Shown here piece by piece: positions 1 to 7,795 of a stretch of DNA of 16,022 bases; positions within the stretch are counted from its first letter, which is position 1; every line of letters starts with the position of its first letter. Source of the DNA: an uncultured Vogesella sp. GTDB taxonomy: Bacteria; Pseudomonadota; Gammaproteobacteria; Burkholderiales; Chromobacteriaceae. The stretch covers positions 1-16,022 of the forward strand of contig CAMLGD010000059.1 in NCBI GenBank assembly GCA_946479405.1. The letters run 5' to 3'. A program made the position numbers and the translations under genes. Under the pieces are notes generated by a model that saw nothing but the letters and a program-made list of their open reading frames with translations, ran no database searches and was not told the DNA's origin.

Positions 1-1243
1 GCACCACCCCGGCCAGCGCCAGCCCGGCGCCGGCGGCGATGGCGGTGAGCGTGCGCGGCCAGCGGAACGACCACAGCAGCGCGTCCGGCCACGCCAGTTG
101 CCAGCCGTGCACGCCCAGCGCCAGCGTCAGGCTCAGCATGGCCACCATCAGCAGGCCGGCCAGCAGCAGCGCCCAGCCCCACGACCGCAACGGGCGCGCC
201 GCCGCTGTCAGCGCCAGACTCTGCTGGCTGCCACCCGGCAACTGGCGGCGGGTGAACCACAGCAGCGCCGGCGCACCGATCAGCGCCGCCGCCGCACCGC
301 TGGGCACCAGCTCGGCTGACCAGCCGCTGGCCAACAGCGCCACCGCGTCGGTGGCCTGCAGCAGCAAGGCGCCCAGCAGCGCGCTGAACGCCAGCTCGTC
401 ACGCGCGCCGCGCGCGCCCAGCAGGCGGGCGAAGTTGGGCGTCAACAGGCCGATAAAGCCGATCAGCCCCACCGCGGTGATCGCCACCGAGCTCAGCCAC
501 AGTGCCGCCAGTAGCATCAGCAGCAGCGCCGGCCACAGGCTCAGGCCTCGCCCCTGCGCACCACTGGCACCCAGCCGCAGCAGGGTCAGCGGGCGTGGCG
601 CCAGCCACAGCAGCAACAGCATCGGCGCCAGCCGCGGCAGCAGCCACTGCACCCACTGCCAGTCGTGCTGCGTCAGGTCGCCCGCGCCCCAGATGAACAG
701 GTTGCGGCTGTACTGGTCGTGCAGCATCACGATGGCGGATGCCAGTGCGCCCAGCAGCAGGTTCAGCGCCATGCCGCCCAGCACCAGCGGCAGGCCGCCT
801 ATCCCCTGTGGCCCGGCAATCAGCAGCACCAGCAGCAGCGCCAGCACGGCGCCGGCCAGCGCCGGCCACTCGCCATGGTTGGCCGCAAGCTGCGGCAGCC
901 AGAGGGTGGCGCACACCAGCCCCAGCCAGGCGCCGGCGCTGGCGCCCAGCGTCATCGGCGACACCAGCCGGTTCTGCGTCAGCTGCTGCAGCAGGCTGCC
1001 GGCAAAGCCCAGCGCCGCGCCCACCAGCAGCGCCATCGCCAGCCGCGGCAGCGTGGCAAAGGCGAACTGCAGCTCGGGGAAATCGACCGGGGCACGGCTC
1101 AGCAGCGCCCATTGCGTGGCGGCCGGCAGCGGGTTGCCGATCTGCAGTTGCAGCAGCGCCAGCAGCACAATAGCGAGCACGGTCAGCGGATAGCGCCGCG
1201 GCCAACGTTGTGGCACCGCGGCCAGTTTCAGCGTCGCCAGCAT
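1..1243 (-). CDS. fhuB: FhuB-like double-length FecCD siderophore permease (3' end missing)
   Basis: Inner-membrane permease of a ferric-siderophore ABC importer, cut by the left edge. I translated it from the minus strand. It starts with ATG one base after the ATPase stop (TGAGATG), so translation is probably coupled. About 414 codons are visible. The first ~330 residues form one complete FecCD domain: a hydrophobic N-terminal helix, the segment LPRLAMALLVGAALGFAGSL, then NRLVSPMTLGASAGAWLG, GGMALNLLLGA, FIWGAGDL, and ITAVGLIGFIGLLTPNFARL near the ATPase-coupling region. After a short arginine-rich linker a second copy begins (WRWPRTL-like FRWPRTLTAIAAGAGLALAGVV). A tandem fusion of two FecCD halves is the hallmark of FhuB rather than of the single-domain FecC/FecD/BtuC proteins. 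The domain assignment is strong. The hydroxamate specificity is inferred from the biosynthetic neighbours. The symbol is by family resemblance. Confidence 0.88.
   Translation of the reverse strand, partial: MLATLKLAAVPQRWPRRYPLTVLAIVLLALLQLQIGNPLPAATQWALLSRAPVDFPELQFAFATLPRLAMALLVGAALGFAGSLLQQLTQNRLVSPMTLGASAGAWLGLVCATLWLPQLAANHGEWPALAGAVLALLLVLLIAGPQGIGGLPLVLGGMALNLLLGALASAIVMLHDQYSRNLFIWGAGDLTQHDWQWVQWLLPRLAPMLLLLWLAPRPLTLLRLGASGAQGRGLSLWPALLLMLLAALWLSSVAITAVGLIGFIGLLTPNFARLLGARGARDELAFSALLGALLLQATDAVALLASGWSAELVPSGAAAALIGAPALLWFTRRQLPGGSQQSLALTAAARPLRSWGWALLLAGLLMVAMLSLTLALGVHGWQLAWPDALLWSFRWPRTLTAIAAGAGLALAGVV
1198..1209 (+). repeat. GCGGCCAACGTT repeat, copy 1
   Basis: Exact 12-mer inside the start of the fhuB-like gene, read there on the minus strand as Gln-Arg-Trp-Pro. 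See the finding on the repeated word. Confidence 0.8.
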
Positions 1244-1244
1244 C

Positions 1245-2009
1245 TCAGGCCACCACCGCCACCGGACGGCCGCTGGCATGCGGCAGCAGGCGGATATCGA
1301 TGTCGTACAAGGCCGACAGCCGCGGCGAATCCAGCAGCGCATCCGGCGTGCCGTCGAAGAACAGCTCGCCGCGCTTGAGCGCCACGATGCGGTCGGCGTA
1401 GCGCGCCGCCAGATTGACATCGTGCAGGATGGCGACGATGCCGCGGCCCTGCTCGCGGTTCAGCGTTTGCAGCAGCGCCATCAGCTCGTACTGGTGCGCG
1501 AGATCGAGCGCCGAGGTCGGCTCGTCCAGCAGCAGCAGCGGCGACTGCTGTGCCAGCAGCATGGCGATCCAGGCGCGCTGGCGCTCGCCGCCGGACAGCA
1601 GGTCGGCCAGATGGCCGGCGTGGTGGGCGATGTCGGTGTCGCGCATCGCCTGCGCGATGAGGGCGGCGTCCTCCGCCTGCCAGCGCCCCAACAGGCCGCG
1701 CCACGGGTAGCGGCCGAGGCGCACCAGCTCGGCCACGGTGAGGCCGGCGACTTCCGGCAGCCGCTGCGGCAGGAAGGCGACGCGACGGGCGAAATCGCGG
1801 CTGGAATATGCGGCCAACGTTTGGCCGTCGAGGCGGATGTGACCATGGTCCGGCGGCAGCTGCCGCGCCAGCAGGTTCAGCAGCGTGGATTTGCCGGAGC
1901 CGTTATGGCCCAGGATCACGGTGAACTGGCCCGGGTCCAGCGTCAGCGCCGGCAGCGCCAGTATGGTTCGACCATCGCGACAGACGCGGATGTCACGCAG
2001 TGACAGCAT
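1245..2009 (-). CDS. fhuC: FhuC/FepC-type iron-siderophore ABC transporter ATPase
   Basis: Cytoplasmic ATPase that powers ferric-siderophore import, 254 aa, the usual length for FhuC/FecE/FepC. Visible motifs are Walker A GHNGSGKST (residues 34-42), the Q-loop glutamine (about 82), the ABC signature LSGGERQR (138-145), Walker B LLLLDEPTSALD (158-169) and the H-loop histidine in AILHDVNLA (H196). The segment RLGRYPW (98-104) is typical of the iron-siderophore/B12 subfamily. The start at 2009 has an AGGAG about 10 nt upstream and overlaps the end of the reductase gene by 17 bp. The permease follows after one base. The codons for T64-L65-A66-A67 carry a copy of the GCGGCCAACGTT repeat described separately. 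The substrate is inferred from the operon. Confidence 0.93.
   Translation of the reverse strand: MLSLRDIRVCRDGRTILALPALTLDPGQFTVILGHNGSGKSTLLNLLARQLPPDHGHIRLDGQTLAAYSSRDFARRVAFLPQRLPEVAGLTVAELVRLGRYPWRGLLGRWQAEDAALIAQAMRDTDIAHHAGHLADLLSGGERQRAWIAMLLAQQSPLLLLDEPTSALDLAHQYELMALLQTLNREQGRGIVAILHDVNLAARYADRIVALKRGELFFDGTPDALLDSPRLSALYDIDIRLLPHASGRPVAVVA
1810..1827 (+). repeat. GCGGCCAACGTT repeat, copy 2, with inverted partner
   Basis: Exact 12-mer (1810-1821) in the ATPase gene, read as Thr-Leu-Ala-Ala. Continued as CGGCCAA-CGT-TTGGCCG (1811-1827), a perfect 7-bp inverted repeat with a 3-nt spacer. Confidence 0.8.
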
Positions 2010-2766
2010 CGGCAGACAACTCCTGTTTCAGCAGCGCCAGTCGCGCCGCGGGTTTCAGTTTCGGGCAGGTGCTGCACAGCTCGCCGTCACAGCGGCGAAA
2101 GTGCTGGCAGCACACCTTGCGTTCCAGCGCCAGCCGCTGGCGGCCATCGTCCAGCGCCACCGTCATCAGCGCGCTGGCATCGGGCTGCGCCAGCGCCGCC
2201 AGCCATTGCGGTGCCAGCGCCAGCAGCCGCGCGTTGTCGAAACGCGCATCGCAGCGCTGCACATGCAGCAGCGCCGCCAGCAGGCAGTCGGCCTGCAGCC
2301 GGCCGGCCATCTTCGGATGCAGCTTCAGCTCTTGGTTGAGCAGCGCCAGATAGGGCTGACAGGCCGCCTGCAGCGCCTGGCCGGCGGCGGCGATCAGCAC
2401 CGCCTCGCTGCCGTGCTGCAGGCCATCCACCGGCAGCGAAAAGCCGGCAACGAAGCCGCCTCGCTGGCGCAGCGCCATGCCGGCCAGCCGTGGCAGGCAG
2501 CCGGCCAGCTGCACCGCCAGCACCGCCAGATACACCGGCTGCCACAGCAGCAGTGTCCAGGCCCGGCTGCCCCAGTAGTGTGGGCCGGCCTCCGGGTGCG
2601 CCTGCCGCCAGTGCTGCAGCAGCGCCGCCACCGGCGCGGGGTTGGCCGCATCGGCGGTGATGGCATCTGCTGCCGCCGGGGCAATCACGCCGTCCAGCCC
2701 CGGCAGGCAGCGGCTGATGGCGGCGAGCAGGCCGGCGCCATCGGTAACGGAAATCAATGGAGACAT
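1993..2766 (-). CDS. fhuF: FhuF-like [2Fe-2S] ferric-siderophore reductase
   Basis: Probable cytoplasmic reductase that releases iron by reducing Fe(III)-hydroxamate. With the start used here the protein is 257 aa, close to E. coli FhuF (about 262). The diagnostic feature is the C-terminal cysteine pattern C-C-x10-C-x2-C (C219, C220, C231, C234) that ligates the 2Fe-2S cluster in FhuF-type proteins, embedded in KVCCQHFRRCDGELCSTC. An extra Cys lies inside the x10 spacer. An aromatic segment GPHYWGSRAWTLLLWQPVYLAV (split: GPHYWGSRAW, residues ~62-71, then TLLLWQPVYL) fits the family's ferric reductase domain. I chose the ATG at 2766 because a GGAA lies about 8 nt upstream. The same frame stays open to an ATG at 2874, which would add 36 residues and overlap the synthetase, but that extension looks low-complexity. 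The gene overlaps the ATPase by 17 bp. Confidence 0.85.
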   Translation of the reverse strand: MSPLISVTDGAGLLAAISRCLPGLDGVIAPAAADAITADAANPAPVAALLQHWRQAHPEAGPHYWGSRAWTLLLWQPVYLAVLAVQLAGCLPRLAGMALRQRGGFVAGFSLPVDGLQHGSEAVLIAAAGQALQAACQPYLALLNQELKLHPKMAGRLQADCLLAALLHVQRCDARFDNARLLALAPQWLAALAQPDASALMTVALDDGRQRLALERKVCCQHFRRCDGELCSTCPKLKPAARLALLKQELSADAVTA

Positions 2767-2851
2767 GCTGGCTTCCGGCAACGCTGCCGCCCTGCCGCAC
2801 CGGCCCGCCTGCAGATCGGCAGCGGCCAGCGCGGCATGGCGGCGGACGGGG

Positions 2852-4663
2852 TTAACGCGGGGCGTAGGCGGCAATCGGGTTCTGCAGCGTGCCGGCGAAC
2901 TTGAGGTTCTTGGCCGGATCGGCGAGGTCGATCATCTGCTGGTTGTTGCCCAGCTGCAGCCGGTTCAGGCACGAGCGGGGGAACGCCGGCGCAAACAGGT
3001 CATAGCGGGCAAACTTGTCCGCCAGCTGCGGCTGGCTGGCCTGGTAATCCAGCACGCACTGCGCCACTTCGCGCCAGAACTCCTGCTGCGGCAGCGTGCC
3101 GCTGTGGTCGAGAATGGCGCCGATGAAGCGGAAGATGCAGTCGAACACGTCGGTGAACAGCGACAGTATCTTCAGCTCCTCCGGCACATCCACCGCCAGC
3201 CGCTGCACGCCGGCCGGCAGCACCGCGTCCGGGTTGAGGATGGCGCACTCCTCGGCGATGTCCTTCATGATGGCGCGCAGCGGTACGTTGTTTTCCAGCT
3301 GCAGGATCAGGTTCTCGCCGTGCGGCATGAACACCAGGTCGTGGGCGTAGAAGCAGTGCAGCAGCGGGGTCAGGTAGGCCTTGAGGTAGCGGCGCAGCCA
3401 GCTGGTGGCATCCAGCCCGGAGCTGCGGATCAGCGCCGGCAGCAACGCCTCGCCGTCGGCATCGACATGCAGCAGCGAGGCCATGGTCATCAGCCGCTGG
3501 CCGGGCGCCAGCAGCGGCAGCGGGCTTTCGCGCCACAGCGCCGAGAACATCTTCTTGTACGGTGTGTCCTTTTGAATACCCTGCTCGTAGTAGTGGTTGC
3601 GGAAACCGATGGCCGCCACTTCGCGCAGGATGGTGAAACCGTTGGCCGCCAGCAGCGGGTCGCTGGCAACGTGGTTCTTGATCCACTCGTTGATGGCCGG
3701 GGTGGCCAGCATGTAGTACGGCGACAGCCCGCGCATGAAGCCCATGTTGAGAATGGACAGCGCGGTCTTCACGTAGCGTTTGCCCGGCTGGCTGACGTTG
3801 AAGAAGGTGCGGATCGACTGCTGCGCCAGATAGCCATCGCTGCCATAGCCCAGGCACACGATGTTCTGCTGCGCCACGTCGGCGGCAAACGACAGCGCCA
3901 GCTTGTTGAACCACTGCCACGGGTGCGCCGGCATCAGCAGGTAGTCGTCGCCGTTCAGGCCGCGCGCGGCCAGCTGGCGGGCGAATGCGGCCAACGTTTC
4001 GGCGCCCAGCTCCTCGTCCAGCAGCTGCTGGTAGGAAAGATCGCTGATGCTGCTGAAGGTGGCCTTGCTGCGATGCACTGCCAGCCAGACCAGCCGGATC
4101 GGCGAGGCGGCCTCCGGCGCGTAGTTGCCATAGTCGGCGGCATCGAAGCCGATGCGGCCGTTGTTGGCCACAAAGCACGGGTGGCCTTCCATCATCGAGG
4201 TTTCCACCGACTGGAAATCGGCGCGGGTCAGCTCGTCGGCAGTCAGCCCGGCGCGGCTGTGCTTGTAGGCGCTGCCGTACAGCGTGCTGCTGATCTCGTC
4301 CAGGTACACCGGCATCATGTCGTCGCCGATATTCAGCAGCGCCTTGAATTCGATGATGAAGGCCAGCGCGTCCAGCGCGCTGTCAGCCCCCGCCTCCAGC
4401 CGCTGCAGCGAGTCGGCGTCGATATCCCAGTGCTCCAGCGCCAGCAGGCGGGCGCGGAAGCGGTACTCGGCGTCGCGACCGGGCACTGGCAAGCGGTAAT
4501 CGCCCCAGTCACCTTGTTGCGCCTGCAGCTCGGGCTGCAGCAACAGCTCGTGGGCGAATTCGGCGATGGCCTTACGTAGCAGCAGACGGTTGACCTTGGC
4601 CCAGACCGCCGGTTGCAGGTGGGCGGCGGCGTGTTGCGGCTGGTCGAATACGGTGGTGTTCAT
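2852..4663 (-). CDS. NRPS-independent siderophore (NIS) synthetase, IucA/IucC family, DesD/AlcC type
   Basis: ATP-dependent synthetase, 603 aa, normal for the family. It condenses and cyclises N-hydroxy-N-succinyl-diamine units into a macrocyclic hydroxamate. Visible family motifs are: EGHPCFVANNGRIGF (159-173), the N-terminal nucleotide-binding region; MPAHPWQW (244-251); the block around residues 299-318, including KTALSILNMGFMRGLSP; and the C-terminal HDLVFMPHGENLIL (441-454), whose His/Glu/Asn residues are conserved in IucA/IucC enzymes. The absence of citrate-siderophore partners, and the adjacent decarboxylase, monooxygenase and acyltransferase, favour the DesD/AlcC/PubC branch. The start at 4663 overlaps the acyltransferase stop as ATGA, implying translational coupling. 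Whether it makes dimers (bisucaberin, putrebactin, alcaligin) or trimers (desferrioxamine E) cannot be read from the sequence by eye. It carries a repeat copy at 3987-3998. Confidence 0.93.
   Translation of the reverse strand: MNTTVFDQPQHAAAHLQPAVWAKVNRLLLRKAIAEFAHELLLQPELQAQQGDWGDYRLPVPGRDAEYRFRARLLALEHWDIDADSLQRLEAGADSALDALAFIIEFKALLNIGDDMMPVYLDEISSTLYGSAYKHSRAGLTADELTRADFQSVETSMMEGHPCFVANNGRIGFDAADYGNYAPEAASPIRLVWLAVHRSKATFSSISDLSYQQLLDEELGAETLAAFARQLAARGLNGDDYLLMPAHPWQWFNKLALSFAADVAQQNIVCLGYGSDGYLAQQSIRTFFNVSQPGKRYVKTALSILNMGFMRGLSPYYMLATPAINEWIKNHVASDPLLAANGFTILREVAAIGFRNHYYEQGIQKDTPYKKMFSALWRESPLPLLAPGQRLMTMASLLHVDADGEALLPALIRSSGLDATSWLRRYLKAYLTPLLHCFYAHDLVFMPHGENLILQLENNVPLRAIMKDIAEECAILNPDAVLPAGVQRLAVDVPEELKILSLFTDVFDCIFRFIGAILDHSGTLPQQEFWREVAQCVLDYQASQPQLADKFARYDLFAPAFPRSCLNRLQLGNNQQMIDLADPAKNLKFAGTLQNPIAAYAPR
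3987..3998 (+). repeat. GCGGCCAACGTT repeat, copy 3
   Basis: Exact 12-mer preceded by AAT, in the NIS synthetase gene, read as Thr-Leu-Ala-Ala (about residues 223-226). Confidence 0.8.
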
Positions 4664-5280
4664 GCGGATTCCTTGCTTTGGCCGGCGCTTTGCCGCGCGG
4701 CCTGATGTTGTTCACGGGTGCAGAAGGCAAGATGGGCGCGCTTGTGCGGCAGCGCGATCTCGCGCTGATAGACGAAGCCGGCATGGCGGTTGATGGCGTG
4801 GATCTTGGCGTTGCGCACATCCGGCTCCACCACCACGCGGCGGGTGGCCGGGTCGCGGAACAGAAAATCCAGGATCACGCGCATCACCGCGCGGGTGAAA
4901 CCGGGCACGTGCCGCGTCGGCGGCGCCACCAGAAAGTGCATGCCGATGTCGCCGGCTGCCACCGGGTAGTGCTCGCCCAGCACGTCGTGCGCCGGGTGGT
5001 AGCGCTCCAGCAGAAAGGCCGCTTCGCCGTGGTACAGCCCCAGGTAGCAGGCGGTGTGCACGCCCTGCTGCAGTGCGTGGTAGGTGTCGCTCACCTCGGC
5101 CAGCGTGGCCTGCTGCATGCCCCAGTAGCGGGCGTAGTCCTGCGTTACCCAGCGGTGCAGCAGCGGCATGTCGTCGGGGACGGCCAGCGGCCGCAGGCTG
5201 AACTCGCCCACGCCGGGCACCCGGGCGTGGAACAGGTTGGCCGCAGCAGCCGCGTGGCGTTCAGGGTTGGATAGCGTCAT
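4660..5280 (-). CDS. GNAT-fold hydroxylamine acyltransferase (DesC/AlcB/IucB-like)
   Basis: Cytoplasmic acyl-CoA transferase, 206 aa, expected to acylate the N-hydroxylated diamine (succinyl-CoA in the desferrioxamine/putrebactin pathways). The sequence has the layout of the siderophore-biosynthesis GNAT group: an N-terminal FSLRPLAVPDDMPLLHRWV strand-helix (27-45), YWGMQQATLAEV (52-63), the substrate strand ending in GDIGMHFLVAPP (110-121), the helix TRAVMRVILDFLF (129-141), and the C-terminal VVVEPDVRNAKIHAINRHAGF (149-169), in which the EPD-x2-N pattern resembles IucB/AlcB/PvsE-type proteins. An SD-like GAGGA precedes the ATG by about 8 nt, and the gap to the exporter gene is 10 bp. The C-terminus is Gln/Ser/Ala-rich and probably disordered. 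Succinyl rather than acetyl specificity is inferred from the operon. Confidence 0.88.
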   Translation of the reverse strand: MTLSNPERHAAAAANLFHARVPGVGEFSLRPLAVPDDMPLLHRWVTQDYARYWGMQQATLAEVSDTYHALQQGVHTACYLGLYHGEAAFLLERYHPAHDVLGEHYPVAAGDIGMHFLVAPPTRHVPGFTRAVMRVILDFLFRDPATRRVVVEPDVRNAKIHAINRHAGFVYQREIALPHKRAHLAFCTREQHQAARQSAGQSKESA

Positions 5281-5290
5281 CAGGGATTCC

Positions 5291-6472
5291 TCAGGCGATG
5301 GCGAGCTTGTGCGGCGTCGCTGCCAGTAAGGGATAGGCCAGTGCGGTCAGCACGAAGCCGACGGCTGCCATCAGGAAAGGCATGGCCAGGCCCTGCCCCG
5401 CCACCAGCAGGCCGGCGGCGTAGGAGGCGGCGAGCACCCCCAGGTTCTGGCAGAAGTTGATCTTGCTGTAGTCGGCGGCGTAGCTCTGCGGCGTGCCAAG
5501 CTGGAACAACTGCACGTCCAGCTGCACGGTGAGCTGGAACAGCGCCCAGCCGAACAGGCAGCGGCCAAGCAGCAGCGGCAGCGTGTCCGGCAACGCCTGC
5601 AACAGCAGCCCGGCCGTGCCGATGAGCAGCATTGCCGGCAGGCTGCCCAGCGGTGCCTGGCCGCGGCGGGCGCGGCGGCGGTTGTGCCACAGCCCCAACA
5701 GCGCCATCGCCGCCGGCACGGCGAACACCGCCGCCGCCAGCCGGCTGTCGTCGATACCGCTCACCGCCTGCCAGTGCAGCGCGAAGAACGCGCGCACCAG
5801 GTAGGCGCTGAAGTAGAACAGCAGCATCAACAGCCCCAGCCGATAGACGCGACGCAGCCGTGCGCCATCCCCGCCCGCCCCCGGCGGCGCAAGCTTGGCC
5901 GCAGCCGGCGGCAGCTGCGACGCCTGCGGCTGCCGCCACAGCAGGTACAGGCAGATGGCGATCTGCAGCGCGTCGCCGGCGGCCATCAGCAGGAACACGT
6001 GCCCGGCCGGCAGTGACTGCAGCACCAGCCCGCCCAGCAAGGCGCCGGCGATGCCGCCGAAGTGCACGAGCACCGACAGCAGGCCGACGGTGGCGGCGTG
6101 CTCGCTCTCGTCCGACAGGCTCATCACGTAGGGGTAGACCAACAGGTAGCTGCCCTTGAACGCGATCATCGCCAGCGACAGCAGCCAGAAACCGAGCAGC
6201 GAGCTGGCCCAGTAGCAGAGCAGGCACAACAGCCCGGCGGCCAGCTGGGTGTACACCAGCAGCGACAGCAGCGGCAGCTGGCGCGCCACCCGTGCCCACA
6301 GCGGCAGCGCAAACATCACCGTCAGGCACATCGCCGCCACATAGGCGCCGACGTGCTGCGGATCGTCCACGCCGAAACGCTCAGCGAAGAACTGCGGGTA
6401 GAACGGCAGCAGCATGGCGTCGCTGACCACTGCCAGCGCGGTGATGCCCAGCAGAAACGGCTTCAGCTTCAT
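5291..6472 (-). CDS. MFS transporter, probable siderophore exporter (AlcS-like)
   Basis: Integral inner-membrane protein of 393 aa with about 12 hydrophobic segments, matching the major facilitator superfamily. Its place between the monooxygenase and the acyltransferase implies that it secretes the finished siderophore, as AlcS does for alcaligin in Bordetella (known for that family; assignment here is inferred). The frame is open upstream to 6598. I chose the ATG at 6472 because it forms a 4-bp ATGA overlap with the monooxygenase stop and starts a clean first membrane segment, MKLKPFLLGITALAVVSDAM. A basic central loop (about residues 180-205, rich in Pro, Ala and Arg) separates the two six-helix halves. 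LWARVARQLP after the second helix is at the position of the usual MFS loop 2-3 basic motif. Substrate and direction are not provable from the sequence. Confidence 0.85.
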   Translation of the reverse strand: MKLKPFLLGITALAVVSDAMLLPFYPQFFAERFGVDDPQHVGAYVAAMCLTVMFALPLWARVARQLPLLSLLVYTQLAAGLLCLLCYWASSLLGFWLLSLAMIAFKGSYLLVYPYVMSLSDESEHAATVGLLSVLVHFGGIAGALLGGLVLQSLPAGHVFLLMAAGDALQIAICLYLLWRQPQASQLPPAAAKLAPPGAGGDGARLRRVYRLGLLMLLFYFSAYLVRAFFALHWQAVSGIDDSRLAAAVFAVPAAMALLGLWHNRRRARRGQAPLGSLPAMLLIGTAGLLLQALPDTLPLLLGRCLFGWALFQLTVQLDVQLFQLGTPQSYAADYSKINFCQNLGVLAASYAAGLLVAGQGLAMPFLMAAVGFVLTALAYPLLAATPHKLAIA

Positions 6473-7785
6473 GCACTCAGCCGTTCTGCCGCGTACAGCG
6501 ACTCCGGCACCGCAAACTGCTGGAAGGCGATCTGGCGCTCCACCGGGTAGTGCTCCACCCCGCTCATGGCGCGGATCAGCCACGCGTTGCGATAGCACGC
6601 CATGCCCAGGTCCGGCGTCACCAGGCCGTGGCTATGCAGCTCGGCGTTCTGCACGAAGATCTCGTTGCCGGCGTGATCGACGCTGTAGTTGCGGCCAACG
6701 TCGAAGCGGCCGCGCGCGTCCCACTTGATGCGCCCGGCAAGCGGCTGCAGGAAGCCCGGCTGGCGGTAGCAGTAACCGGTGGCCAGCACCAGCGCCTCGG
6801 TAGTCAGCTCGAAATGTGCGTCCTGCTCCACCTGGTGCAGCGCCAGCCGGTAGTGGCCGGCTGCCTCGTCGTAGCGGCACGCGGTCAGCGCGGTGTTGGT
6901 CAGCAACCGGGTATCGACCTCACCCTGCAGGCGCTTGTTGTACAAGAGGTCGTAAATGGCGTTGATCAGCGCGATGTTGATGCCCTTGTACAGGCCCTTC
7001 TGCTGCTGCAGCAGCTCGTCGCGCTTGCTCATCGGCAGGCGGTGGAAGTAGTCGATGTACTCCGGCGAGGTCATCTCCAGCGTGAGCTTGCTGTACTCCA
7101 GCGGGAAGAAGCGCGGCGAACGGGTCAGCCAGTTGAGGCGGTAGCCGTAGCGGTCGATGTCCTGCAACAGGTCGTAGTAGATCTCCGCCGCGCTCTGGCC
7201 GCTGCCGACCACGGTGATGCTGCGCTGCCGCTGCAGCTCGGCCTTGTCGGCCAGGTAGCTGGCGGAATGACCGACGCGGTCGGCCACCTCGTGGCAGCAC
7301 GCCGGCAGGTAGGGCACGGTGCCGGTACCCAGCACCAGCCGCCGCGTACGGTACTGCTCGCGCGCGCCGGTCCTGGTGTTGACGCCATGCACCAGGTAAA
7401 CGCCGTCGACGTACTCCACTTTCTCGACGTAGCGGTTCCAGCGCAGGCTGGACAACTGGCGGCACACCCACTGGCAATACTGGTTGTACTCGTTGCGCAT
7501 CATGAAGAAATCCTCCTTGATGTAGAACGAGTAGATACGGCCGCTGGTTTTCAGGTAGTTGAGAAAGCTGTAGCGACTGGTGGGGTCGGCCAGCGTCACC
7601 AGATCGGCCAGGAACGGCGTCTGCAGCGTGGCGCTGTCCAGCAGCATGCCCGGGTGCCAGTTGAAGCCGTCTGCCTTGTCCAGGAAGAGGCCATCCAGAT
7701 CCGCCAGTGGCTCGGTGAGGCACGCCAGCCCCAGGTTGAACGGGCCGATGCCGATGGCGACGAAATCGTAGGTCTTGTGGTTCAT
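6469..7785 (-). CDS. Flavin-dependent lysine/ornithine/diamine N-monooxygenase (DesB/AlcA/IucD family)
   Basis: FAD- and NADPH-dependent enzyme of 438 aa that hydroxylates the terminal amine of a diamine (cadaverine or putrescine) as the first committed step to a hydroxamate. Visible are the FAD-binding GIGPFNLGLA (12-21), the substrate-region segments NWHPGMLL (42-49) and LQTPFLADLVTLADP (54-68), the NADPH-binding GSGQSAAE (194-201), the ATGY motif (335-338), and the family-typical C-terminal block NEIFVQNAELHSHGL followed by PDLGMACYRNA (374-401). Length and motifs are intact. The start at 7785 is 10 bp after the decarboxylase stop, with a GAGGA SD at ideal distance. The stop overlaps the exporter start. 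It is more like the DesB/AlcA/PubA group than OrnA/PvdA by context only. It bears an 11-of-12 match to the repeat word near 6691. Confidence 0.92.
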   Translation of the reverse strand: MNHKTYDFVAIGIGPFNLGLACLTEPLADLDGLFLDKADGFNWHPGMLLDSATLQTPFLADLVTLADPTSRYSFLNYLKTSGRIYSFYIKEDFFMMRNEYNQYCQWVCRQLSSLRWNRYVEKVEYVDGVYLVHGVNTRTGAREQYRTRRLVLGTGTVPYLPACCHEVADRVGHSASYLADKAELQRQRSITVVGSGQSAAEIYYDLLQDIDRYGYRLNWLTRSPRFFPLEYSKLTLEMTSPEYIDYFHRLPMSKRDELLQQQKGLYKGINIALINAIYDLLYNKRLQGEVDTRLLTNTALTACRYDEAAGHYRLALHQVEQDAHFELTTEALVLATGYCYRQPGFLQPLAGRIKWDARGRFDVGRNYSVDHAGNEIFVQNAELHSHGLVTPDLGMACYRNAWLIRAMSGVEHYPVERQIAFQQFAVPESLYAAERLSA

Positions 7786-7795
7786 CGTGGCGTCC

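Noticed and set aside
329..335. Other GGCCAAC/GTTGGCC strings (329, 4163, 8419) as copies of the repeat word
   Set aside because: They match only 7-8 bases and lack the flanking GC...GTT, so they were not counted.
39..1205. Several open frames on both strands over the fhuB region (384 codons plus, 268 codons minus)
   Set aside because: Low-complexity Ala/Arg/Ser translations. The hydrophobic FecCD translation from 1243 leftward in another minus frame is the real gene.
2642..4579. Very long plus-strand open frame (645 codons) opposite the NIS synthetase
   Set aside because: It is an antisense shadow: the translation is Gln/Arg/Val-rich with no domains, while the minus strand encodes an intact IucA/IucC protein. 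High G+C removes stop codons from the other frames.
5280..6329. 349-codon minus-strand frame over the MFS exporter
   Set aside because: Out-of-frame shadow, Ala/Gly/Arg-rich; the exporter frame has clear membrane helices and fits the operon overlaps.
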